This document shows, one piece after another, positions 7,982 through 15,333 of a stretch of DNA of 64,000 nt. The notes beneath the pieces are model-generated. The model was not told the DNA's origin. It saw only the letters and a program-made list of their open reading frames with translations, and did not search any database. A program made the position numbers and the translations under genes. Numbering within the stretch: position 1 is the stretch's first letter; the number at the start of each line of letters is the position of its first letter. This DNA is from Paraburkholderia sp. BL23I1N1 (GTDB lineage: Bacteria; Pseudomonadota; Gammaproteobacteria; Burkholderiales; Burkholderiaceae). The stretch spans positions 930,001 through 994,000 of the forward strand of contig NZ_RAPV01000002.1 in NCBI RefSeq assembly GCF_003610295.1. The letters run 5' to 3'.

Positions 7982-9289
7982 ATGACCTTGTCTGGTGGAG
8001 ATCATGGAACAACTGCGACGCGGGATGATTCCGGGGTTGACGCCAAGTCGTTCGAGATACCCAAGCGATTGATCTGGGAAGCCTGGAAACGCGTGGCTGC
8101 CAATCAAGGCGGTCCGGGCGTGGACCGGGAGAGTATTGAAACCTTCCGCAATCGTTTGGCGAGAAATTTGTACGCTCTGTGGAATCGAATGAGTTCGGGG
8201 AGTTACTTTCCTCAACCGGTCAAGGAGGTGCTGATTCCGAAGGGGGACGGGTTTCGTCCTCTCGGGGTACCGACCATCACTGACCGAGTGGCTCAGATGG
8301 CAGTCAAGTTACTGGTTGAGCCGGGAATCGATGCGATATTTCATTCATCATCGTTCGGCTATCGTCCTAACAAATCGGCGAAGCAAGCTGTGGCGCAAGC
8401 GAGAAGGAACTGTTGGCGCTACGACTGGGTAGTCGATATTGACTTGAAATCCTTCTTTGACACCATCGACCACGGGCTTCTCAGACGTGCGGTCGAAAAG
8501 CACGTTTCGGAGCCATGGGCACGACTCTACATCAGACGCTGGCTAGAGAGTCCGGTACAGAAGCAAACCGGGGAGCTGGTTGCTCGGGATCGAGGCACTC
8601 CGCAAGGTGGAGTGATCAGTCCGCTATTGGCTAACCTCTTTCTTCACTACGCGTTTGATCGATGGGTTCAGACTGAGCATCCGGATGTGCCGTTTGAACG
8701 GTATGCCGACGATGTTGTCTGTCATTGCAGGACGAAGCAGCAGGCGGAAAAGTTTTTGTCTGCCTTGCGGGAGCGGCTTACCGCATGTGGGCTTTTGCTA
8801 CATCCGGAAAAGACGCGCCTAGTTTACTGCAAAGATGGCCGGCGTCGAGGGGAACATACCCACACCAAGTTCGATTTCCTTGGTTTCAGCTTTCATGCTC
8901 GGACAGTCCAAGACCGAGCGGGAAACCTGTTCACCGGATTCGGACCTGCGGTAAGTCAAAAGGCGCTAACGCGAATGTCTCTGGCCATTCGAAGCCTGAG
9001 TCTCAATCGAAGTACCTCATTGACGCTGTCCGAACTGGCGCGGCGCATAAACCCGATGGTCAGGGGATGGGTGAATTACTACGGTGCCTTCTATCCGGAG
9101 CCGTTGAAACGGTTCTTGGTCAGAATAGACTTGCGGCTTGGCGGGTGGGCGCGAAATAAGTACAAGCGACTGAGAGGACACAAACGACGATCTTGGGCGT
9201 GGCTCAAACGATGTCGGGAAAGTCTTCCCCAGCTGTTCGCGCACTGGGATTTCTGTTTCGAAGAACGGCGGACAAGAGGAGCCGTATGA
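7982..9289 (+). CDS. ltrA: Group II intron-encoded reverse transcriptase/maturase, copy 1
   Basis: A 435-aa intron-encoded protein needed for splicing and retromobility. The RT domain covers about residues 55-310, with RPLGVPTITDRVAQ, GTPQGGVISPLLANLF and the catalytic YADD at 241-244. The maturase X region follows, with NPMVRGWVNYYGAFY. The C-terminal KYKRLRGHKRR...LFAHW resembles the endonuclease-less RmInt1-like (class D type) proteins. No HNH endonuclease domain follows, so mobility would rely on single-stranded target DNA, for example at replication forks. The protein is identical in sequence to the copy encoded at 11025-12332. Confidence 0.93.
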   Translation: MTLSGGDHGTTATRDDSGVDAKSFEIPKRLIWEAWKRVAANQGGPGVDRESIETFRNRLARNLYALWNRMSSGSYFPQPVKEVLIPKGDGFRPLGVPTITDRVAQMAVKLLVEPGIDAIFHSSSFGYRPNKSAKQAVAQARRNCWRYDWVVDIDLKSFFDTIDHGLLRRAVEKHVSEPWARLYIRRWLESPVQKQTGELVARDRGTPQGGVISPLLANLFLHYAFDRWVQTEHPDVPFERYADDVVCHCRTKQQAEKFLSALRERLTACGLLLHPEKTRLVYCKDGRRRGEHTHTKFDFLGFSFHARTVQDRAGNLFTGFGPAVSQKALTRMSLAIRSLSLNRSTSLTLSELARRINPMVRGWVNYYGAFYPEPLKRFLVRIDLRLGGWARNKYKRLRGHKRRSWAWLKRCRESLPQLFAHWDFCFEERRTRGAV

Positions 9290-9361
9290 ATCGAGAGATT
9301 CACGTACGGATCTGTGAGAGCCTGAGGGGGCAGGTCCCTCGGGCCACTCGACCATGAACCG

Positions 9362-10386
9362 TTACGCTGCGTGCTTAAACATTCCGGCCGAGGCGTGGAC
9401 TCTCTCCGGATTCAGATAGACCGAATCCGCGAGATGCCAGTTGCGGATGGCGCCTGAGCAGCGTGCGGGGTTTCGCATGCGCGCGTCCTCATAGAGCGCA
9501 TGCCGTCGGGCCAGCAGTTCGTTGGCTTCTCCGCGGTGCCGTTGCACCGGACTGACGTACTTCAGGCCGCTGTGACGGTGCTCCTCGTTGTACCACTGCA
9601 CGAAGCGCTGTACCCAGGCGCGGGCAGCCTCCAGCGTGTCGAACGGCTGCTCGGGCCACAGCGGACAGTACTTCGCCGTGCGGAACAGCGACTCGGCAAA
9701 CGCGTTGTCGTTGCTCACGCGCGGCCGGCTGAACGAAGGCTGTACGCCCAGATCGATCATGGCCGCGCGCATCGTGGCGCCTTTCATCGCACTGCCGTTA
9801 TCCGCGTGCAGCACCAGCGGACGACCCGCAATACCTTCACGCAGACATCCCTTGGCCAGCAGCACACTTGCGTGCTCGGCCGACTCCTGTTCCCACACCT
9901 CGTTCATCACCAGCTTGCGGCTGTAGATGTCCTTCATCATGTACCAGTAGAAGTACCGTCCCCGGACCGTGGTGGGCATCCACGTGATGTCCCAGCACCA
10001 CACCTGGTTCGGGCCTCGGGCACAGTGCGTCGTGAGCGCTCGCCGTTGTGGGGCCTGCGCACGGCCGCGCCGCTGCCCCCCTGACCTGCTGCTTTCAGGA
10101 TCCGGTAGAACGTCGATTCAGATGCCAGATACACCCCTTCATCAGCCAGCTTCGGCACGATCTGGTGCGGTGTCAGGCTCGCGTAACCCGGGCGGTTGGC
10201 GGCCTCCAGCACGGCCTGACGCTCGGCCTCATCCAGTTTGTTCGGCGGCGCATCACGAATGGCCTGCGTACGGCCGTCCTCTGGGGTTTCACGCCAGCGC
10301 TGCACACTGCGCACGCTGACTCCCAACTGCTCACACGCCTGCGCACGGCGTGCCCCCTGCTGCACCGCTTCATCGATCAGTTGCAT
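9362..10386 (-). pseudogene. IS3-family transposase orfB (DDE integrase), frameshifted
   Basis: Two overlapping frames together make one orfB. The first, 10386 down to about 10080, carries the HTH-like start MQLIDEAVQQGARRAQACEQ and the HTH_21 region up to FYRILKAAGQ. The second, down to 9362, carries the rve integrase core: WCWDITWMP, LHADNGSAMKGA, and the Glu in NDNAFAESLFRTAKY. Conceptual translation across the junction joins cleanly if one G is added to the six-G tract (plus-strand C6 at 10076-10081). That gives 341 aa. The tract plus the following C also fits a GGGGGGC slippery heptamer in the correct phase for -1 slippage, but IS3 elements normally frameshift between orfA and orfB, so mutation or sequencing error is more likely. 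Confidence 0.85.
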
Positions 10387-10412
10387 GGCTTCATCGCGAT
10401 CCGGGCGGCTGA

Positions 10413-10910
10413 TCAGTCTTCCTCTTCCTTGCCCCAGATCGCGTCGGCTTTTTTTCGCAGGTTCAGCAACGCCGCCGCCTCCGCACGTGCGGCATCGGCG
10501 CGCTTGAGCTGGCGCTCCAGTTCACGGATGCGTTTCTCGTGAGCCTTCACTTCCTTGCGCTGGGCCGCCGTCAGTTTTACCTCCGGCGCGTTGGCCCGCT
10601 CGCACGCCTCGCGCCACTGCAGGATCTGCTCCGGATAAATGCCCTTCCTGCGGCAGTACTCTGACGTCTCCACCTCGCTCAGCGACGCCGTCTCCAGCAC
10701 GACCCTGAACTTGTCGGCGCTCGACCATCGATCACTTGTCTTGCCATTACCCGGCATGTATTCCCCAGCCTGTCTTGCGCTCTGCCGCCAGGCGCGCAGC
10801 GTCACCGTCGTGATGCCCGTCGCCCCCGCCAGCTCGATCACCGCACGATTGAACGGCGGCATCATCTGTCTGACTACCCATTGCCGCGTCTCTGCTGAAT
10901 AGCGTCTCAT
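10413..10910 (-). CDS. IS3-family transposase orfA
   Basis: A 165-aa orfA with two helix-turn-helix segments. The first is near residues 25-45 (AVIELAGATGITTVTLRAWR). The second is a typical IS3 HTH in SSADKFRVVLETASLSEVET followed by YCRRKGIYPEQILQWREACE. A leucine-zipper-like coiled coil sits at the C-terminus (EKRIRELERQLKRADAARAE). It ends 26 bp before the orfB start, in line with the separate-orf layout. The upstream leader to the IS end is interrupted by group II intron copy 2. Confidence 0.88.
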   Translation of the reverse strand: MRRYSAETRQWVVRQMMPPFNRAVIELAGATGITTVTLRAWRQSARQAGEYMPGNGKTSDRWSSADKFRVVLETASLSEVETSEYCRRKGIYPEQILQWREACERANAPEVKLTAAQRKEVKAHEKRIRELERQLKRADAARAEAAALLNLRKKADAIWGKEEED

Positions 10911-10961
10911 CTTCCATTCGCTGTCCGCCCTCCATCTTTACATCGATCGGTTCGGGCGACG

Positions 10962-12816
10962 GTCGAGTGGCCCGAGGGACCTGCCCCCTCAGGCTCTCAC
11001 AGATCCGTACGTGAATCTCTCGATTCATACGGCTCCTCTTGTCCGCCGTTCTTCGAAACAGAAATCCCAGTGCGCGAACAGCTGGGGAAGACTTTCCCGA
11101 CATCGTTTGAGCCACGCCCAAGATCGTCGTTTGTGTCCTCTCAGTCGCTTGTACTTATTTCGCGCCCACCCGCCAAGCCGCAAGTCTATTCTGACCAAGA
11201 ACCGTTTCAACGGCTCCGGATAGAAGGCACCGTAGTAATTCACCCATCCCCTGACCATCGGGTTTATGCGCCGCGCCAGTTCGGACAGCGTCAATGAGGT
11301 ACTTCGATTGAGACTCAGGCTTCGAATGGCCAGAGACATTCGCGTTAGCGCCTTTTGACTTACCGCAGGTCCGAATCCGGTGAACAGGTTTCCCGCTCGG
11401 TCTTGGACTGTCCGAGCATGAAAGCTGAAACCAAGGAAATCGAACTTGGTGTGGGTATGTTCCCCTCGACGCCGGCCATCTTTGCAGTAAACTAGGCGCG
11501 TCTTTTCCGGATGTAGCAAAAGCCCACATGCGGTAAGCCGCTCCCGCAAGGCAGACAAAAACTTTTCCGCCTGCTGCTTCGTCCTGCAATGACAGACAAC
11601 ATCGTCGGCATACCGTTCAAACGGCACATCCGGATGCTCAGTCTGAACCCATCGATCAAACGCGTAGTGAAGAAAGAGGTTAGCCAATAGCGGACTGATC
11701 ACTCCACCTTGCGGAGTGCCTCGATCCCGAGCAACCAGCTCCCCGGTTTGCTTCTGTACCGGACTCTCTAGCCAGCGTCTGATGTAGAGTCGTGCCCATG
11801 GCTCCGAAACGTGCTTTTCGACCGCACGTCTGAGAAGCCCGTGGTCGATGGTGTCAAAGAAGGATTTCAAGTCAATATCGACTACCCAGTCGTAGCGCCA
11901 ACAGTTCCTTCTCGCTTGCGCCACAGCTTGCTTCGCCGATTTGTTAGGACGATAGCCGAACGATGATGAATGAAATATCGCATCGATTCCCGGCTCAACC
12001 AGTAACTTGACTGCCATCTGAGCCACTCGGTCAGTGATGGTCGGTACCCCGAGAGGACGAAACCCGTCCCCCTTCGGAATCAGCACCTCCTTGACCGGTT
12101 GAGGAAAGTAACTCCCCGAACTCATTCGATTCCACAGAGCGTACAAATTTCTCGCCAAACGATTGCGGAAGGTTTCAATACTCTCCCGGTCCACGCCCGG
12201 ACCGCCTTGATTGGCAGCCACGCGTTTCCAGGCTTCCCAGATCAATCGCTTGGGTATCTCGAACGACTTGGCGTCAACCCCGGAATCATCCCGCGTCGCA
12301 GTTGTTCCATGATCTCCACCAGACAAGGTCATGCCTTCGCTCCGGAAGTCATTACAACCCCTTCAACGCTACTACGCATGACTCCGCCCCTGTGCCTCGC
12401 ATCGGTACTCTCACTCTCACGGGTTCTCCGCTTGAGTTTCTCCCTTGACATCGAGACGACAGGTTCCCAAGTTCCATATCCACGCCTGCAGAAAGGTCGC
12501 GCCACCTCTATGCCGGATGCCGTCAAACCCACCTTCAGGTTGCCGTTTGACTGATCCCGAGGCGTTGTCGAGTCCTCGGTTTTGACATCATTGCAATTAT
12601 CGACACTTCTTCGATGGTTCACTTTCGTTCGCCTCCTTACTGCACACCTGACGGGATTCATCCCGCCTTTTCCACAGACGCTCACCACACCCGCTCTTAA
12701 CGAGTGCAGCTCTGGGTGGTTTGGTATCACCGCCTGATCGGCGACACCGAGGGGCCGGCCCTCATCACGGATACAGCATGTACAGCGACGTACTGTCGCT
12801 TTCCTTCTTGGCACAC
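10962..12816 (-). mobile_element. Group II intron, copy 2 (1855 bp, inverted)
   Basis: Same length as copy 1, with the same 5' end (GTGTGCC, complement starting at 12816) and the same 3' end at 10962. The encoded protein is identical. It is inverted relative to copy 1, so the pair makes an 1855-bp inverted repeat separated by 1609 bp. The 5' exon again ends in AGTTGTCG. The 3' exon begins CGTCGCCC, against CATGAACC for copy 1, so only the first base is shared. Confidence 0.92.
11025..12332 (-). CDS. ltrA: Group II intron-encoded reverse transcriptase/maturase, copy 2
   Basis: 435 aa, identical to the copy 1 protein, with the same YADD catalytic core, X domain and absence of an HNH endonuclease. 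Identity over the full length indicates a very recent duplication or gene conversion between the inverted copies. If both introns are transcribed from outside the IS, the two transcripts would converge on the IS. Confidence 0.93.
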   Translation of the reverse strand: MTLSGGDHGTTATRDDSGVDAKSFEIPKRLIWEAWKRVAANQGGPGVDRESIETFRNRLARNLYALWNRMSSGSYFPQPVKEVLIPKGDGFRPLGVPTITDRVAQMAVKLLVEPGIDAIFHSSSFGYRPNKSAKQAVAQARRNCWRYDWVVDIDLKSFFDTIDHGLLRRAVEKHVSEPWARLYIRRWLESPVQKQTGELVARDRGTPQGGVISPLLANLFLHYAFDRWVQTEHPDVPFERYADDVVCHCRTKQQAEKFLSALRERLTACGLLLHPEKTRLVYCKDGRRRGEHTHTKFDFLGFSFHARTVQDRAGNLFTGFGPAVSQKALTRMSLAIRSLSLNRSTSLTLSELARRINPMVRGWVNYYGAFYPEPLKRFLVRIDLRLGGWARNKYKRLRGHKRRSWAWLKRCRESLPQLFAHWDFCFEERRTRGAV

Positions 12817-12833
12817 CGACAACTAGGCTGACA
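12817..12833 (-). repeat. Right outer part of the IS terminal inverted repeat (IBS1 included)
   Basis: Read on the minus strand this is TGTCAGCCTAGTTGTCG, against TGTCAAGCCAGTTGTCG at 7481-7497. The last seven bases are IBS1 for the intron. It marks the outer end of the IS on the orfA side. Confidence 0.65.
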
Positions 12834-12845
12834 TGGAGGGCCTGC

Positions 12846-12940
12846 CGCAAAGAAAAGTAGGCAAAAGAAAGCGGCTCAAACCGCCAGCTCATAAGCGGGT
12901 CCCCTGGCTTGGAGGGGGTAGTGGTGCATCTGGAATCCGT
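12846..12940 (+). repeat. Inner arm of the dispersed inverted-repeat element
   Basis: Contains AAAGAAAGCGGCTCAAACC, AGCTCATAAGCGGGTCCC and TAGTGGTGCATCTGGAAT. The same blocks occur in inverse order and orientation at about 13367-13453. Between the arms, 12941-13153 shows no credible coding frame and no recognised feature. Confidence 0.65.
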
Positions 12941-13153
12941 GCCCCCGCGCATTCAGCGTGAGTGACCAAGGGCTCATCAGCTCCCACTCCGCACTGCGTG
13001 CGTCGCGGATGGGGCTGCATGGGAAACCAGGGGCTTCGGGCGTGAACGGTGGGGGCATCGGCTTCGCCTCGCGGAAATGCCTGCGGACCCGGCGTTTCGG
13101 AATCGCCCTCGACACCAGGCATAGCTAACGGAATACGAGATGCAGCTGGGTAC

Positions 13154-13306
13154 TAAAAACGGCAGGTTGCCCTTTGAAGTGCTGTGGACATCAATTACGG
13201 CAGGATGCTTGGCGAAATGCTGCTGAGCGAAAAAATGGCCGTTGCTTCAACGAAGCGCCGCTGAGCGTAAAAACAACGGGTGGTTCAATGAAGTACCGCG
13301 TCGGCG
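13154..13306 (+). repeat. Degenerate tandem repeat, four units of 37-39 bp
   Basis: Approximate units are 13154-13192, 13193-13229, 13230-13267 and 13268-13306. Each starts with an A-rich stretch and a GGC/GGG core, then a TTC..GAAG-like mini-palindrome, and ends near CTGAGCG or a variant. Units are clearly related but diverged. Function unknown. Confidence 0.5.
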
Positions 13307-13366
13307 CGCGTAGCGCCGCCGGAAGTATGACTGCCTTGTCACCAGGGCCGAATGTGCGAGAACACA

Positions 13367-13537
13367 GATTCCAGATGCACCACTACCGTGGCTGCGCGGG
13401 GGACCCGCTTATGAGCTAACGGTGTGAAGCCGCTTTCTTTGCTTATCTTTCTTTGCGGCGGCGGCAAAGAAAGTAAGTGCCGCCCCGCACAGGGGCAACG
13501 CTAATAAACCACTAACAAAACAAGGAAAGGCCAACGC
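13367..13537 (-). repeat. Right arm of the dispersed inverted-repeat element
   Basis: Inverse of 12846-12940 (inner part) and of 7399-7480 (outer part, from about 13460). Includes the palindromic CTTTGCGG...CCGCAAAG-type hairpin and the GTGCCGCCCCGCAC block. The inverted match on both sides shows the IS/intron composite landed inside one arm. Bases 13538-13586 up to the queF stop are AT-richer and featureless. Confidence 0.65.
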
Positions 13538-13586
13538 CGCAGGCATACAGACAAAGCCCGCCGCAGGCAAAAACACACACCAAACC

Positions 13587-14411
13587 TTATTGCCGCGCCA
13601 ACCGCAAATTATCCGGCATCGGCAAATTATAGTTAGTGCGAAACGGATTAATATCCAACCCACCACGCCGCGTATACCGCGCATAAACAGCAAGCTTCAC
13701 CGGCCGGCAGGCCTTAAGAACATCGATAAAAATTCTCTCGACACACTGCTCATGAAATCCGGTGTGATTCCGATAGGAGATGATGTACCTCAGCAAACCC
13801 GCATGATCGATCTGCGGCCCGACGTAATGAATCTGCACACTGCCCCAGTCAGGCTGCCCGGTCACCGGACAATTCGACTTCAACAAATTAGAGATCAACG
13901 TCTCCTCAACCGGCGCTTCATCAAGCGCAGCCTTAAGCAACGAAGCATCCGGCTGATAAACATCCGTATCCAGATCGAGCCGGTCCAGCGACAAACCTTC
14001 AAACTCCTCCATCTGCAGCTTGCCGAACTCATACGGCGCAGCCAGATGAACAGAAACCGTCGTGCCGCAAGAAGCGGAAACATCCCGCTTGATCGTATCC
14101 CGCACAACGTCCATCGACTCGAACGCCGTCTGCGCAAACGACCCAAGATAGAGCTTGAACGACTTCGACTCGACAATATTCGGCGAATCAGCCGGCACAA
14201 AGAAAGTCGCCACGGCAATCTGAGGCTTGCCGCGCGCATTCAACCAGGAAAGCTCGTAAGCATTCCAGATGTCCGTGCCGAAAAACGGCAACTGCGCGCC
14301 AATCCCAATCGCCTCGCGTGCATTCTTCCGGGCAATCGGAAAGAGCAGCGAAGCGTCATATTGTTCGGTGTAAGCGGAAGCCTTACCCAGCGGTGATTGT
14401 TCGGGTGTCAT
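13587..14411 (-). CDS. queF: NADPH-dependent 7-cyano-7-deazaguanine reductase
   Basis: Reduces preQ0 to preQ1 in queuosine tRNA modification. The 274-aa length marks the bimodular (E. coli-type) form. The NADPH-binding QueF motif ESKSFKLYL is at 81-89, the nucleophilic Cys181 lies in [12 protein letters not shown] with the catalytic Asp188, and the substrate-binding FHEQC is at 219-223. The ATG at 14411 overlaps the last 4 bp of the upstream 5'-nucleotidase gene, so the two are probably translationally coupled. A longer frame opening at 14579 is only read-through of that neighbour's sequence. Confidence 0.96.
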   Translation of the reverse strand: MTPEQSPLGKASAYTEQYDASLLFPIARKNAREAIGIGAQLPFFGTDIWNAYELSWLNARGKPQIAVATFFVPADSPNIVESKSFKLYLGSFAQTAFESMDVVRDTIKRDVSASCGTTVSVHLAAPYEFGKLQMEEFEGLSLDRLDLDTDVYQPDASLLKAALDEAPVEETLISNLLKSNCPVTGQPDWGSVQIHYVGPQIDHAGLLRYIISYRNHTGFHEQCVERIFIDVLKACRPVKLAVYARYTRRGGLDINPFRTNYNLPMPDNLRLARQ

Positions 14412-15310
14412 GATGCGTTCACGATGCCACTCAGCACGTGCCCCGTCGCCGTCACGACGCGGGCCGATTCGCAATGGCCAATTTGGTCGTCGAAGAAAAA
14501 GTCCGGCTCGAACTCGCGCAAAAACGCGCTCTTGTCGAGGCCGCCGAGGAACATCGCTTCGTCGATTTCGATGTTCCACGCCATCAATGTGCGGATCGCG
14601 CGCTCATGCGCCGGGGCCGAGCGCGCCGTCACCAATGCCGTACGAATATGCATCGGCGCGGCTTCATCCGCGAGTTTCTGCAGCCGGTGCAGCGCTTCGA
14701 GCAACGGCTTCAAAGGCCCATCCGCGAGCGGCAAATCCTTGTTGTGAATCTCATGGCCGACGAACGCCCGCAAGCCATCTTTTTGAAAGATGCGCTCGGC
14801 TTCGTCGGAAAACAGTACGGCGTCGCCGTCGAAGGCAATCCGGATTTCATCCGGATACTTACTCGCCATTTTCGCCGATTCGGGCAAGACGCGCGCGGCC
14901 GGAAATCCGGCGGCCAACGCGTCGCGTACATCGTCCTGATTCGCGGACAAAAACAGCGACGCGTTCAACGGCTTCAGATAGCTGAATGGCGCCCGCCCAC
15001 GCGTAAACACGCCGCGTTCGATCGCCAGCCCATACTCCCTGCACGAATGAAACGCGCGCAACCCGCTGATCGGATCGCTGCGCGACAGGATCACCACTTC
15101 GACCCGGTGGCCGCCTGCATTCAACGCCAGCAGCTTGCGGATCAGCGGAAACGCAACGCCCGGCTTGGCGGGCACGGTCAGCCGTTCGCGCTGCAACGCT
15201 TCATACGCCTGCAGGTTGCCGGCTTCGTACACGCAGTTCTCTTCCTCGAAGTCGAACAGCGCGCGCGACGAGATTGCCACCACCAGTTTGTCGACAAGCG
15301 AAAAAGCCAT
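14408..15310 (-). CDS. 5'-nucleotidase, cytosolic type (PF06189-like)
   Basis: A 300-aa protein resembling the cytosolic 5'-nucleotidase IA family, which dephosphorylates nucleoside monophosphates. Segments supporting this are the N-terminal [49 protein letters not shown] (the HAD-type acidic motif) and the C-terminal [12 protein letters not shown]. The stop overlaps the queF ATG. Such a gene next to queF is common in Burkholderiales, but no direct pathway link is known to me. Catalytic specificity is not readable. Confidence 0.82.
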   Translation of the reverse strand: MAFSLVDKLVVAISSRALFDFEEENCVYEAGNLQAYEALQRERLTVPAKPGVAFPLIRKLLALNAGGHRVEVVILSRSDPISGLRAFHSCREYGLAIERGVFTRGRAPFSYLKPLNASLFLSANQDDVRDALAAGFPAARVLPESAKMASKYPDEIRIAFDGDAVLFSDEAERIFQKDGLRAFVGHEIHNKDLPLADGPLKPLLEALHRLQKLADEAAPMHIRTALVTARSAPAHERAIRTLMAWNIEIDEAMFLGGLDKSAFLREFEPDFFFDDQIGHCESARVVTATGHVLSGIVNAS

Positions 15311-15333
15311 CTGCGCGTTTCAGTCCTGAAAGA

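Larger units (their letters stand above)
7498..9352 (+). mobile_element. Group II intron, copy 1 (1855 bp)
   Basis: The 5' end reads GTGTGCC, fitting the GUGYG consensus, and the 3' end reads ...CACTCGAC, fitting the terminal AY rule. Comparison with copy 2 fixes both boundaries because homology stops there apart from the shared IBS1. A domain V-like hairpin (GAGCCGTATGAA...ACGTACGGATC) lies at about 9281-9313 and domain VI follows. EBS1, CGACAAC at 7744-7750, is fully complementary to IBS1, GTTGTCG at 7491-7497. The ORF at 7982-9289 lies in domain IV. Confidence 0.92.
7481..12833. mobile_element. IS3-family element with a group II intron in each terminal inverted repeat
   Basis: The two outer 17-bp ends, 7481-7497 and the complement of 12817-12833, match at 14 of 17 positions without gaps. 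Both begin TGTCA and both end AGTTGTCG directly against an intron 5' end. Removing the introns leaves an element of 17 + 1609 + 17 = 1643 bp. Its orfA would start 68 bp from the right end and its orfB stop would lie 26 bp from the left end, which is normal IS3 geometry. No clear target-site duplication is visible (GTG versus TGG). Each terminal repeat is split by 1855 bp, so the IS is probably unable to transpose as such. Identification of the outer ends is inference from the repeat match. Confidence 0.7.

Noticed and set aside
7362..7985. 207-codon frame, with a partner at 12329-12952
   Set aside because: Most of both lies in the structured 5' half of the group II intron; the shared part is intron RNA, and the N-termini come from unrelated flanking DNA.
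7478..12836. Target-site duplication of the IS3 element
   Set aside because: GTG on the left and TGG on the right do not match; the duplication may have decayed or the end assignment may be off by a few bases.
12876..13122. Small frames in the repeat region
   Set aside because: No ribosome site or similarity; the region is a diverged inverted repeat.
13154..13306. CRISPR array
   Set aside because: Units are contiguous and diverged, with no separate spacers and no cas genes nearby.
13587..14579. N-terminally extended QueF (330 aa)
   Set aside because: The extra 56 residues are Arg-rich read-through of the overlapping 5'-nucleotidase gene; ATG 14411 matches the family length.
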